Shown here: piece after piece, positions 25,066 to 33,651 of the stretch | Layout: each line of letters begins with the position of its first letter | How positions within the stretch are numbered: position 1 is the first letter of the stretch | From: Eubacteriaceae bacterium UBA6119 | GTDB lineage: Bacteria > Bacillota > Clostridia > Eubacteriales > UBA1433 | Reading direction: 5' to 3' | Assembly: GCA_002423395.1 (NCBI GenBank) | Contig: DIVZ01000005.1 | Location: 1 to 64,000 of the forward strand | DNA: 64,000 nt | Translations under genes and position numbers: made by a program | Notes under the pieces: generated by a model | Seen by the model: the letters and a program-made list of their open reading frames with translations, nothing else | Database searches by the model: none | What the model was told of the DNA's origin: nothing

Positions 25066-26370
25066 ATGAAAGAGAGCAGTTTAACAAAAGAACAGCAAAT
25101 TAAAAAAGTGTTATCATACCGATGGATTGTGTACGCAATTTTGATAATATCTTATTTTATTGTATTTGTACACAGAATGTCGGTGGGAATTATCAAACAA
25201 GAACTGGTGGATTCATTTGCAATGACTCCGGTAGGATTTGCGACACTTGGCGCTATGTATTTTTACGCATACGCAGCCATGCAGATACCTACGGGAATAC
25301 TTGCGGATACGCTTGGCGCAAGGGTTACCGTTACCATAGGGTCGATAGTAGCCGGTATAGGTTCTGTTATGTTCGGCATGGCCCCTGTTGCATCCGTAGC
25401 ATTTATAGGAAGATTATTGGTAGGGCTCGGAGTATCGGTTACATTCATAAGTGTATCAAAAATTCAGACTATGTGGTTTAAAGAAAAGGAATTCGGCACA
25501 ATGTCCGGGCTCACTCAGCTACTTGGCAACATGGGAGGCGTAATGGCTCAAACGCCTATGGCTCTTATTGTTGCGGCGATAACTTGGAGAACCACGTTTA
25601 TAGGCATGGGAGTTATATCTTTGGTAATAGCAGTGCTTTGTTTCTTATTAATAAGAAACAAGCCGCAGGATATGAATCTTCCTTCAATTGCAGAAATAGA
25701 GGGAAGAAGAGAAGACATACAAAAGGGTGAGAAAGTAAGCGTTAAAGAAGGTCTGAAAGGCGTATTGTCAAACAAAAGAGTTTTAGCGCCGTTTATATTT
25801 TTGCTTTGCTATTCGGCAGTATTTTTAACATTTACGGGCACTTGGGGAGTATCTTACATAAAAGACGTTTATGGAATTGACAAGATTTCCGCATCAAAAT
25901 ATATTACATATATGATGATCGCGCAGGCTGTTTCCGCTTTATTGATAGGTTTTATTTCTGATAAAATCAGGAGCAGAAAACTGCCTTTAATAGTACTCGG
26001 GCTTACAGGGAACATTGCGCTTGCTTATATTGTAATAGCAGGGAAAATCCCTCTTGGCGTTCTTGGGGTTATGTTAGTTATATTCAGCGCAAGCCTTACG
26101 TGCCTTGGTATGTCATGGCCTATAGCGAAAGAAGTAAACCATCCCAAATATGCGGGAATGGGTATGAGCGTTGTTAATATGGGCGCATTTATCGGAGGCG
26201 CGATAGGACCGGCGGTATTTGCATCGCTTCTTAATCAATCCGCGAGCGGGCTTGCTATGTATAGACCTGCGATGATATTCTTATCTGTTGCATGCATAGT
26301 CGGCTATATTGTCTCACTGTTTGCCAAAGAGACAAAATGCAGAAACGTATATTTCGACGGGAAGAAATAA
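25066..26370 (+). CDS. Major facilitator superfamily transporter
   Basis: 434-residue MFS permease with 12 hydrophobic segments in two halves. The loop 2-3 motif reads GILADTLGARV and its counterpart in the second half GFISDKIRSRKL. The start resembles anion/sugar-phosphate type members (FIVFVHRMSVGIIKQEL). Its substrate cannot be assigned. GAGG precedes the ATG; it is followed by a terminator, so it probably ends the obgE-traX unit or is expressed separately. Confidence 0.88.
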   Translation: MKESSLTKEQQIKKVLSYRWIVYAILIISYFIVFVHRMSVGIIKQELVDSFAMTPVGFATLGAMYFYAYAAMQIPTGILADTLGARVTVTIGSIVAGIGSVMFGMAPVASVAFIGRLLVGLGVSVTFISVSKIQTMWFKEKEFGTMSGLTQLLGNMGGVMAQTPMALIVAAITWRTTFIGMGVISLVIAVLCFLLIRNKPQDMNLPSIAEIEGRREDIQKGEKVSVKEGLKGVLSNKRVLAPFIFLLCYSAVFLTFTGTWGVSYIKDVYGIDKISASKYITYMMIAQAVSALLIGFISDKIRSRKLPLIVLGLTGNIALAYIVIAGKIPLGVLGVMLVIFSASLTCLGMSWPIAKEVNHPKYAGMGMSVVNMGAFIGGAIGPAVFASLLNQSASGLAMYRPAMIFLSVACIVGYIVSLFAKETKCRNVYFDGKK

Positions 26371-26378
26371 TATAACAT

Positions 26379-26402
26379 AAGACGGCGAAAGCCGTCTTTT
26401 TT
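26379..26402 (+). terminator. Terminator after the MFS gene
   Basis: AAGACGGC-GAAA-GCCGTCTT with T6: an 8-bp stem closed by a GNRA tetraloop, 8 nt after the stop. Confidence 0.92.
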
Positions 26403-26427
26403 ATTTTCGTTTTTAATATATCTGTAT

Positions 26428-26456
26428 TTGCTTGATTGTAATTTTTTATATATAAT
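26428..26456 (+). promoter_or_regulatory. Promoter of the racemase gene
   Basis: TTGCTT at 26428-26433 and TATAAT at 26451-26456, 17-bp spacer, about 33 bp before the start codon. Confidence 0.6.
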
Positions 26457-26488
26457 ATAGGATAATATAAACAAAAGGAAATAGGCGA

Positions 26489-27544
26489 ATGTATCCGAGA
26501 ATTAATATACGACTTGATGAAATTGATAAAAATATGCAGATTATAATGCACGAGTGTAAAATCCGGGGCATTGAACCCGTTGGCATTACTAAGGTTCATA
26601 AAGCGGATGATAAGATTGTTGATCTGCTTATAAAAAACGGCTTTAAAAAAATAGGCGACTCAAGACTTATAAATATAAAGAAAATAAAACATGATGTCGA
26701 AAAACTCCTCACTCGTATTGCTATGCCTTCCGAAGCGGAGGAGCTTGTAAAATACGCAACGAGCGCGCTTATATCGTCTGTATATACCGCGAAACTTATA
26801 GATGAAGCTGCAGGTAGACACAATAAAAAATTCAAGCTTATTTTAATGTATGATATAGGAGATTTGAGGGAAGGCATTTACGGCGAGGACAATTTTATAA
26901 AAGCGGCAAAAGAAATAAGTTTGCTTGAAAATGTTGTTTTGTACGGTGTTGGAACAAATATGGGCTGCATGAACGGTATACTGCCTAATGATAAAAATTT
27001 GTCTGAAATCATTCGAATAAAAGAAAAAGCAGAGCAGGCAATAGGCAGGGAAATTGAAATTCTTTCAGCGGGCAACACGGATGTATTTGCTTATTTGATT
27101 AAAAATAAAAATTACAGCCAAATTAATGAATTAAGAATAGGCGAGGCTGCAATAATGGGAACAGATGCCGCCGAAGGCATTATTGATATATTAAACCAAA
27201 ACGCCGTTACTCTGTCTGCAGAGATTATTGAGCTTTATGACAAGCCGTCGCTTCCGAAAGGGGATACCGGAATTAATCCTTTCGGAGAGAAAATAAAAGC
27301 AAACGATATAGGTATAAGGCGACGCGCTATATTGGCTGTTGGCAGGCAGGACATAAACAGCGCTCATATGATGCCTTTAGATAAAAATATTATAATAATA
27401 GGTCAGAGCAGCGACCATACTGTTATAGATGTTACAGATGTATCAAGTAATTATAAAATAGGCGATATTATAGAATTTAACTTAAAATACGGCGGGATAT
27501 TATCGGCATACACATCTGAGTTTGTATATAAGAATTATATTTAA
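26489..27544 (+). CDS. Orr/YhfX-type PLP-dependent amino acid racemase
   Basis: 351-residue fold-III PLP enzyme with an alanine-racemase N-terminal barrel. The Schiff-base lysine should be in GITKVHKAD (about residue 35), and the pattern DSRLINIKKIK after it, LRIGEAAIMGTDA and RRRAILAVGRQDI closely follow ornithine racemase (Orr) and YhfX proteins rather than cell-wall Alr. The substrate is not certain: ornithine-degradation partners (oraS/oraE, 2,4-diaminopentanoate dehydrogenase) are not adjacent. Single gene with its own promoter; the following THF riboswitch starts a new unit. Confidence 0.78.
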   Translation: MYPRINIRLDEIDKNMQIIMHECKIRGIEPVGITKVHKADDKIVDLLIKNGFKKIGDSRLINIKKIKHDVEKLLTRIAMPSEAEELVKYATSALISSVYTAKLIDEAAGRHNKKFKLILMYDIGDLREGIYGEDNFIKAAKEISLLENVVLYGVGTNMGCMNGILPNDKNLSEIIRIKEKAEQAIGREIEILSAGNTDVFAYLIKNKNYSQINELRIGEAAIMGTDAAEGIIDILNQNAVTLSAEIIELYDKPSLPKGDTGINPFGEKIKANDIGIRRRAILAVGRQDINSAHMMPLDKNIIIIGQSSDHTVIDVTDVSSNYKIGDIIEFNLKYGGILSAYTSEFVYKNYI

Positions 27545-27563
27545 AAGTATAAATAAAACATTG

Positions 27564-27592
27564 TTGACTATTATATTGTAAGTTGTTAAACT
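27564..27592 (+). promoter_or_regulatory. Promoter of the THF-riboswitch operon
   Basis: TTGACT at 27564-27569 and TAAACT at 27587-27592, spacer 17 bp. The predicted start falls a few bases before the aptamer at 27604. Confidence 0.55.
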
Positions 27593-27603
27593 ACATTTAA
27601 ATA

Positions 27604-27699
27604 AAACAGAGTAGAGATATCGCGTTAAGTGTTGAAGGGTTGGAAAGTACCTTCAAACGAAAGGTTCGCACCTGCGGTGATAGATCGCTTCCGCTGTTT
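27604..27699 (+). ncRNA. Tetrahydrofolate (THF) riboswitch aptamer
   Basis: The leader contains the conserved THF-aptamer string GTAGAGATATCGCGTTAAGT, then a variable stem (TTGAAGG...CCTTCAA) followed by ACGAAAGG, CTGCGGTGAT and CGCTTCCGCTG. P1 is AAACAG (27604-27609) paired with CTGTTT (27694-27699). These match the THF-I class by eye. Downstream genes are a folate transporter component and three THF one-carbon enzymes, which fits. The aptamer probably lowers expression when folates are abundant. Confidence 0.92.
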
Positions 27700-27753
27700 A
27701 CGGATTATGTTACTTTTTATCTTTTTTAAATTGCAGCATATCCCTAATGGGAA

Positions 27754-27778
27754 GTATTACTCTAGATTGAGGTAATAC
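27754..27778 (+). promoter_or_regulatory. Start-site hairpin (candidate expression platform) before folT
   Basis: GTATTAC (27754-27760) pairs perfectly with GTAATAC (27772-27778), directly abutting the folT ATG at 27779. The Shine-Dalgarno TTGAGG spans its loop and 3-prime strand, so the hairpin would hinder initiation. A small TCCC-TAAT-GGGA hairpin precedes it. It is the likely translational switch of the THF riboswitch. Confidence 0.5.
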
Positions 27779-28561
27779 ATGAAAAATAATCACGCAATTT
27801 CCGGATTCAAAATTTCCACAAAATCTTTAGCGACAGTAAGTCTTCTTTGCGCAATAAGCATTATTTTAGCAAGAGTTTTAGGCATAATTGTACCCATAGC
27901 GGGACTTCCTGCGCTTAAACTTAATTTCGCGCTTCTTCCGCTTATAATAGCGGGTATTTACTTCGGACCGGCAGCGGGCTTTTCCTGCGGACTGGTCGCC
28001 GATATTTTAGGCTATATAATAAATCCGCAGGGGGGAGCTTTTTTTCCGGGCTTTACTCTATCTACCGCGTTAAGCGGAGCTATTCCGGGACTTATAGAAA
28101 AATATATTAACAAAATGAAACATCTTAAAACTATAAATTCGGTATTTATATTTTTATTGAGCGCAGGATTTTTAGCAGTTTTATTTATTAAAAAATCTCT
28201 TTATGTAAGTGACGGCATTTTATATTACGGCGATAAGCCTGTAGGCATTGTATTAATTATATTAACTGCTATAATTTTATTAGCTTATATACTGCTTCCG
28301 TTTATAATAAACAAAGCATTTTCGGAAAAATATAAAGACGTTGACAGGATTTATTTTATAGTAACCGTTACTTATATATTAACGAGTCTGCTGTTGAATA
28401 CATTTTTCTTGTCATATTATTTCGGCAAAGGGTTTTTAGTATTTTTGCCGGCAAGAATTTTAACTTCATATATAATGATACCTTTAAATACAATACTAAT
28501 TTTAATAATAACAAAAACATTAAGATTAAATCGCGGAGAAAAAACAGATGTACAAAAGTGA
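27779..28561 (+). CDS. folT: ECF transporter S component, folate-specific (FolT)
   Basis: 260-residue membrane protein of the ECF S-component class with about six or more hydrophobic segments and the FolT-type stretch GGAFFPGFTLSTALSGAIPG. It binds folate and works with the shared EcfA/A'/T module, not encoded here. At 260 residues it is longer than typical FolT (~170-180); the middle (about 120-180) holds an additional hydrophobic stretch. The THF riboswitch upstream supports folate specificity. It overlaps fhs by 14 nt. Confidence 0.85.
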   Translation: MKNNHAISGFKISTKSLATVSLLCAISIILARVLGIIVPIAGLPALKLNFALLPLIIAGIYFGPAAGFSCGLVADILGYIINPQGGAFFPGFTLSTALSGAIPGLIEKYINKMKHLKTINSVFIFLLSAGFLAVLFIKKSLYVSDGILYYGDKPVGIVLIILTAIILLAYILLPFIINKAFSEKYKDVDRIYFIVTVTYILTSLLLNTFFLSYYFGKGFLVFLPARILTSYIMIPLNTILILIITKTLRLNRGEKTDVQK

Positions 28562-30221
28562 TATTGAAATTGCGCAAAGCGCAGACATTAAGGACATCAG
28601 GGAAATTGCATCAAAGCTTTCTTTAACCGAAAATGACCTTGATTTATACGGAAAGTATAAAGCGAAGGTCGATTATAATTTATTGCAGTCTGAAAAAAAG
28701 TCAGACGCTAAGCTTATTTTAGTTTCAGCCATAAACCCCACTCCGGCAGGAGAGGGCAAGACAACAACGACAATAGGGCTTGCCGACGCGCTTACGAGTC
28801 TTAATAAAAATACTATTGTGGCTTTGAGAGAGCCGTCGTTAGGACCCGTTTTCGGCGTAAAAGGCGGAGCGGCGGGAGGCGGGTATGCGCAGGTCATACC
28901 AATGGAAGACATTAACCTACATTTTACGGGTGATTTGCACGCTATAGGCGCGGCTAACAATCTCCTGGCAGCGATGGTAGATAATCATATTTTCCAGGGA
29001 AATAAAAAAAATATTGACGTAAGAAGAATAACATGGCGCAGAGCGCTTGATATGAACGACAGGCAGCTGCGAAACATAATTAGCGGACTGGGCGGCAAAG
29101 CGCAGGGAATGCCGCGCGAAGACGGATTTGATATAACTGTCGCAAGCGAAGTTATGGCTGTATTTTGCCTATCAAGTGATATAGATGATTTAAAAAACAG
29201 ATGTTCTAGAATTATAATAGGCTATGATTATGACGGAAACCCCGTAACGGCAGGAGATTTAAACGCGCAGGGAGCGATGGCGGCTTTATTAAAAGACGCA
29301 CTTAAGCCTAATTTGGTGCAGACGCTTGAAGGAACGCCGGCTTTTGTGCACGGAGGACCTTTTGCTAATATCGCGCACGGCTGCAATTCTATAATAGCGA
29401 CAAAAATGGCAATGCATTTCGCCGATTACGTAATAACGGAGGCGGGTTTCGGAGCGGATTTGGGAGCGGAAAAATTTATTGACATAAAATGCAGAATGAA
29501 TAATATCAGGCCTGACGCAGTAGTAATAGTAGCCACAATAAAAGCGCTTAAATATAACGGCGGCGTTGCTAAAGACCAGCTTGATAAAGAAAATCTGGAA
29601 GCTCTTCAAAAAGGCATACCCAACTTGCTTAAGCATATTGAAAATATTACAAAAGTATTTAAGCTTTCAGCGGTTGTGGCTTTGAATAAATTCCCGATTG
29701 ATACAAAAGCGGAAATTGCACTTGTTGAAGAAAAATGCGCGTCATTGGGCGTGAATGTGGTATTATCGGAAGTATGGGAAAAAGGCTCAAAAGGCGGAGT
29801 TAAACTTGCAGAAGAAATATTAAAAATTACAAGCAAGCAAAATCCCCCGATGGAATTTGCGTATGAACTTGATATGAGCATCGCGAACAAAATAGAAAGC
29901 ATCGCCGTTAAAATATACGGCGCTGACGGAGTGGATTTTTCGCCTAAAGCTCAAAAAGAAATGACTAATTTTGAAAAATTGGGGTTTAGCCGTCTTCCTA
30001 TATGCATAGCCAAAAATCAATATTCACTTACTGACGACCAGACTAAGCTGGGACGTCCTGAAGGATTTAGAATTACTGTACGCGACATGACAATATCGGC
30101 GGGAGCTGGTTTTATTGTTGCTCTTACCGGAGATATTATGAAGATGCCGGGGCTTCCGAAAGTTCCCGCGGCTGAAAAAATAGATACGGATTCTAACGGC
30201 ATAATTTCGGGGTTGTTTTAA
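28548..30221 (+). CDS. fhs: Formate--tetrahydrofolate ligase
   Basis: 557-residue formyl-THF synthetase: formate + ATP + THF to 10-formyl-THF, the entry of the methyl branch of the Wood-Ljungdahl pathway or, in reverse, ATP recovery from formyl-THF. The P-loop TPAGEGKT is at 65-72, followed by TTTTIGLADAL; EPSLGPVFGVKGGAAGGGYAQVIPMEDINLHFTGD is diagnostic. The ATG at 28548 follows GGAG. It is central in folT-fhs-fchA-folD. Confidence 0.97.
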   Translation: MYKSDIEIAQSADIKDIREIASKLSLTENDLDLYGKYKAKVDYNLLQSEKKSDAKLILVSAINPTPAGEGKTTTTIGLADALTSLNKNTIVALREPSLGPVFGVKGGAAGGGYAQVIPMEDINLHFTGDLHAIGAANNLLAAMVDNHIFQGNKKNIDVRRITWRRALDMNDRQLRNIISGLGGKAQGMPREDGFDITVASEVMAVFCLSSDIDDLKNRCSRIIIGYDYDGNPVTAGDLNAQGAMAALLKDALKPNLVQTLEGTPAFVHGGPFANIAHGCNSIIATKMAMHFADYVITEAGFGADLGAEKFIDIKCRMNNIRPDAVVIVATIKALKYNGGVAKDQLDKENLEALQKGIPNLLKHIENITKVFKLSAVVALNKFPIDTKAEIALVEEKCASLGVNVVLSEVWEKGSKGGVKLAEEILKITSKQNPPMEFAYELDMSIANKIESIAVKIYGADGVDFSPKAQKEMTNFEKLGFSRLPICIAKNQYSLTDDQTKLGRPEGFRITVRDMTISAGAGFIVALTGDIMKMPGLPKVPAAEKIDTDSNGIISGLF

Positions 30222-30223
30222 TT

Positions 30224-30856
30224 ATGGATATAACATTTTATAAGTTAAGTATATCTGAATTTTGCGATAAGCTTTACTCAAAAGAAGCTATACCAGGTGG
30301 AGGAAGCGTTGCCGCGCTTTGCTCGGCTATGGCGTCAAGCCTGTGCGGAATGGTTGCTAATTTGACATACGGCAAAAAAAAATACGCAGAGTTTGAAGAA
30401 GATATAAAAAATATATTAGATAAGTCAGAGACACTTAAAAATAAAAGCATCGAGTTAATAAACGAGGATGCTGAAAGCTTTTTGCCGCTTGCAAAAGCGT
30501 ACAGCCTTTCCTCTTCTAATGAAGAAGAGAAAAATTATAAAAACAAAGTTATCCAAAACGCGTTAAAAGAGGCGGTTAAGCCGCCTGTTGAATGCATAAG
30601 AACATCTTTTGAAATAATTTCATTGCTTGGTGAATTAGCGGAGAAAGGCAGTATTTTAGCATTAAGCGATGTGGGCGTAGGAGCTATGTGCACGCTTGCG
30701 GCTATAAAAAGCGCGTGGCTCACTGTGTTGATTAATTTAAACTTGATGGACGATACTGACTATGTTAACAATTTAAGAACAGAAATGCAGATATTAATAG
30801 ACAAGGCAAGCGCCGAGTGCTATGAAATTTACAGTAAAGTTGAAGAAAAATTATGA
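30224..30856 (+). CDS. fchA: Formiminotetrahydrofolate cyclodeaminase / methenyl-THF cyclohydrolase (FchA)
   Basis: 210-residue FTCD_C-family protein. The N-terminal PGGGSVAALCSAMASSLCGMVANLT is the family signature. It converts formimino-THF to methenyl-THF plus ammonia; in several acetogens the same protein serves as methenyl-THF cyclohydrolase. Placement between fhs and folD, without histidine-degradation genes, and the missing cyclohydrolase lysine in FolD favour the latter role here (inference). It starts three bases after fhs and overlaps folD by ATGA. Confidence 0.9.
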   Translation: MDITFYKLSISEFCDKLYSKEAIPGGGSVAALCSAMASSLCGMVANLTYGKKKYAEFEEDIKNILDKSETLKNKSIELINEDAESFLPLAKAYSLSSSNEEEKNYKNKVIQNALKEAVKPPVECIRTSFEIISLLGELAEKGSILALSDVGVGAMCTLAAIKSAWLTVLINLNLMDDTDYVNNLRTEMQILIDKASAECYEIYSKVEEKL

Positions 30857-31704
30857 GTGAAATTTTAAAAGGCAAACCTGTTGCGGACAGCATATCATCA
30901 GACGTAAAAATAGAAGCTGAACAATTGACGCTTAAAGGTATTGCACCCAAACTGGCAACGATAAGAGTAGGCGAAAAACCTGAAGATATATCATACGAGC
31001 AGAGCGCTATTAAGCGTATGGATATTTGCGGCATTAAAACCGATGTATGTGTACTGGACAAGAACATAACAACGCAGGAATTGTTAAACGTCCTTCACCA
31101 AAAAAATAATGACAACAGTATTCACGGCATACTAATGTTTCAGCCTCTGCCTTCCCATATTGACTCATCTGTAATAAAAAACGCTATAAATCAGCAAAAA
31201 GACGTGGACTGCATTAATCCGCTTAGCAGCGCTAAAATGTATTTGGAAGATAAAAAGGCATTTGTGCCCGCAACACCCGGAGCAGTGATGGAGATATTAA
31301 ATTATTATCAAATTCCGTTAGAAGGCAAAAATGTGGTTGTTCTGGGAAGATCAATGGTTGTGGGCAAGCCGTTATCTATGATGCTTCTTAACAAAAACGC
31401 CACAGTTACTATTTGCCATTCAAGAACAAAAAATATTGCCCGTATCTGCAAAAGAGCGGATATCATCATATCATGCATAGGCAAAGCAGGTTTTGTTACG
31501 AACGATTTTGTTAATGAAAATTCAGTAGTAATTGATGTAGGCATTAATATGAACAATGAAAATAAAATATGCGGAGACGTTGATTTTAATGAAGTTGCCA
31601 ATATTGCGCGCGCAATAACTCCCGTTCCCGGAGGAGTAGGCGGAGTAACCACTTCGGTGCTTGCAAGAAATATAATCAAGGCAGCGAAATTGATAAGTAA
31701 TTAA
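30853..31704 (+). CDS. folD: Methylene-THF dehydrogenase (FolD), cyclohydrolase lysine not conserved
   Basis: 283-residue FolD: catalytic N-terminal domain and NAD(P)-binding domain with VVVLGRSMVVGKPLSMMLL and the C-terminal ITPVPGGVGGVTTSVLARN. In bifunctional FolD the motif YxxxKxK carries the catalytic lysine four residues after Tyr. Here the stretch is SYEQSAIKR: Ala at Tyr+4 and Lys only at Tyr+6. Loss of this lysine is known to abolish cyclohydrolase while sparing dehydrogenase activity, so this is likely a dehydrogenase working with FchA. The start overlaps the fchA stop (ATGA). Confidence 0.93.
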   Translation: MSEILKGKPVADSISSDVKIEAEQLTLKGIAPKLATIRVGEKPEDISYEQSAIKRMDICGIKTDVCVLDKNITTQELLNVLHQKNNDNSIHGILMFQPLPSHIDSSVIKNAINQQKDVDCINPLSSAKMYLEDKKAFVPATPGAVMEILNYYQIPLEGKNVVVLGRSMVVGKPLSMMLLNKNATVTICHSRTKNIARICKRADIIISCIGKAGFVTNDFVNENSVVIDVGINMNNENKICGDVDFNEVANIARAITPVPGGVGGVTTSVLARNIIKAAKLISN

Positions 31705-31735
31705 TTTTGATTAAATATTAAAGGAGAGAAAGTTT

Positions 31736-32023
31736 ATGTACATAATATTATTAAAATTTATTAAACCTCTTGAAGAGGTTGAAAAACAACTGCTGCCGCA
31801 CAGAGAATTTTTAGACAAATATTATTCATTGCAGAAATTTATTGTCTCCGGAAGAAGAAACACCGGCACGGGCGGAGTAATTATCTGTACGGCAAGAAAT
31901 GTAGAAGAAGTTGACACAATAATTAAAGAAGACCCGTTTTACATTAATGAAATTGCTCAATATGAAGTAATCGAATTTTCGCCGACAAAATATGCCGACG
32001 GTTTTGAAAAATATATAAAATAA
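31736..32023 (+). CDS. YCII-related domain protein
   Basis: 95-residue small protein of the YCII superfamily (dimeric ferredoxin-like fold). The presumed His-Asp pair lies in PHREFLDKYYSLQKF and DPFYINEIAQYEVIEFSP. The biochemical role is unknown; YCII proteins include chloromuconolactone-type enzymes. It is the last gene of the folate operon by spacing (31 nt after folD, with GGAGAG before ATG), so it may act on a folate- or formate-linked metabolite, but this is only context. Confidence 0.8.
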   Translation: MYIILLKFIKPLEEVEKQLLPHREFLDKYYSLQKFIVSGRRNTGTGGVIICTARNVEEVDTIIKEDPFYINEIAQYEVIEFSPTKYADGFEKYIK

Positions 32024-32098
32024 ATAATTGTTTAAATTAAAAAGCAGCCGAGCTGTAACATAAATAATTTTATTTTTATAGGATAAAATGCAATACAT

Positions 32099-33640
32099 AT
32101 GAAAAGACCGTTTTTTGTTTCGTTGATTTTTATTATAATATCGGCTGCTTTGATAAAAACACTAAATTCCATAATATTATGCATAATAATCATCGCGGCT
32201 TTGCTTGGCATTTATTATTTGATTGCAAAGAAAAAAATCAGAGTAATTAACATTGCTTTGATTTTTTTAATTTCCGTATGCTTCATTTTATATACATATT
32301 GGACAATAAACAGTAATTACGACCTTAAAAAGTATGATAATAAAAAAGCGGATATATATTTACAGATAACGTCTCAGCCTGTTGAAAAAGAAAAATATAC
32401 ACAATTGTATGCCAGCGTTTACGGCTTAGACTACAACGGTAATTATGAACAGGTTAATCAAAAAGTGATTGTATATATTTACGGGGAGTATAATTATGAT
32501 ATAAAACCCGGACAAAAATATGTTATGAAAGGCAAAATTGTAACCCCATACGGCGCAAAAGTTAAGGGGGAATTTGATTACAATTTATATCTTAAGTCAA
32601 AAAGAGTTTACTCATTAATTCAAGTATCCGCATCGAATATTCAATATGCCGGCAGAGGTAATTTGTTTTTATTTACAAATAAAATTTACGATATAAAAGA
32701 CGGAATTGCTGCTCGTATGCAATCTTTTATGCCAGCAAGCGAACTGAATGCGGTTAAGGGGATACTATGGGGAGATAAACTTGAAGACGAAAGTCTGTAT
32801 GATAATCTAACAACTATAGGGGCAAACCACATTTTGTCAGTAAGCGGGCTGCATGTAGGCTATATCTATCTGCTGCTTATGTTTTTGCTTAAAAGGACAA
32901 GAATTAACATAAAAGTTCAGACATTAATTATTTTATCAGTTCTTTTCATATATGCGGCTATGTGCGCATTTTCTATAACAATAATAAGAGCGTGTATAAT
33001 GTTTGGGGTAATTCAATGCTGCAAGATTAATAAAAAATTATATGATCCTCTTTCCGCGCTCTCTTTTGCCGCTATTATAATCCTTACAGTAAACCCGCTT
33101 ACTTTATTTACGGCTTCATTTCAGCTGTCGTTCGGAGCTGTGGGAGGCATAATATTTTTCGCAAGAATTTTAAACAATAAGACAGGAGAAATAAAACCCA
33201 AAATATTAAGAAACCCTGTGCAGATAATAGCCCTTACAATATGCGTTCAATTAGCTACGCTTCCAATTATTTTATATCACTTTTCCAAAGTATCATTAAT
33301 TTCGGTGTTTGCGAACGTAGTAATAATTCCTCTGTGCGGAATAATTGTAATCAGCTCGTTTGTGGGCATGGCTTTATGTTTTCTGCCTTTTATGGGATTT
33401 TATTTTAGCCTTCTCACTTACGAAATAAAAGCGCTTGTATATTTTGCGGATTTGTTTTCGAAAGTAAATTATGCTAATATAAGTATGGACAAAATGTTTA
33501 TAAGCGAAATAGTTGTTTTTTATATTTTATTGTTTATATTATTCGGCTACATTGATGTAAAGAATAATAAGACAGCATATTTAGCGTCATCGGCTGTATT
33601 TGCGTGCGCAATGTATTCATTTGTTAAAGTAATAATGTGA
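32099..33640 (+). CDS. comEC: ComEC/Rec2 family protein without the metallo-beta-lactamase domain
   Basis: 513-residue polytopic membrane protein. An N-terminal membrane pair and a DUF4131-type soluble domain (about 60-190) precede the Competence domain with the signature NHILSVSGLHVGY (near 245) and about eight further membrane segments. Complete ComEC proteins (~750-800 residues) end in a metallo-beta-lactamase-like domain thought to degrade the non-transforming strand; this gene stops right after the membrane core. ComEC forms the DNA-uptake channel. The Shine-Dalgarno is weak. holA follows 11 nt later as in B. subtilis (comEC-yqeN). Confidence 0.88.
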   Translation: MKRPFFVSLIFIIISAALIKTLNSIILCIIIIAALLGIYYLIAKKKIRVINIALIFLISVCFILYTYWTINSNYDLKKYDNKKADIYLQITSQPVEKEKYTQLYASVYGLDYNGNYEQVNQKVIVYIYGEYNYDIKPGQKYVMKGKIVTPYGAKVKGEFDYNLYLKSKRVYSLIQVSASNIQYAGRGNLFLFTNKIYDIKDGIAARMQSFMPASELNAVKGILWGDKLEDESLYDNLTTIGANHILSVSGLHVGYIYLLLMFLLKRTRINIKVQTLIILSVLFIYAAMCAFSITIIRACIMFGVIQCCKINKKLYDPLSALSFAAIIILTVNPLTLFTASFQLSFGAVGGIIFFARILNNKTGEIKPKILRNPVQIIALTICVQLATLPIILYHFSKVSLISVFANVVIIPLCGIIVISSFVGMALCFLPFMGFYFSLLTYEIKALVYFADLFSKVNYANISMDKMFISEIVVFYILLFILFGYIDVKNNKTAYLASSAVFACAMYSFVKVIM

Positions 33641-33651
33641 TGGGATAAAAG

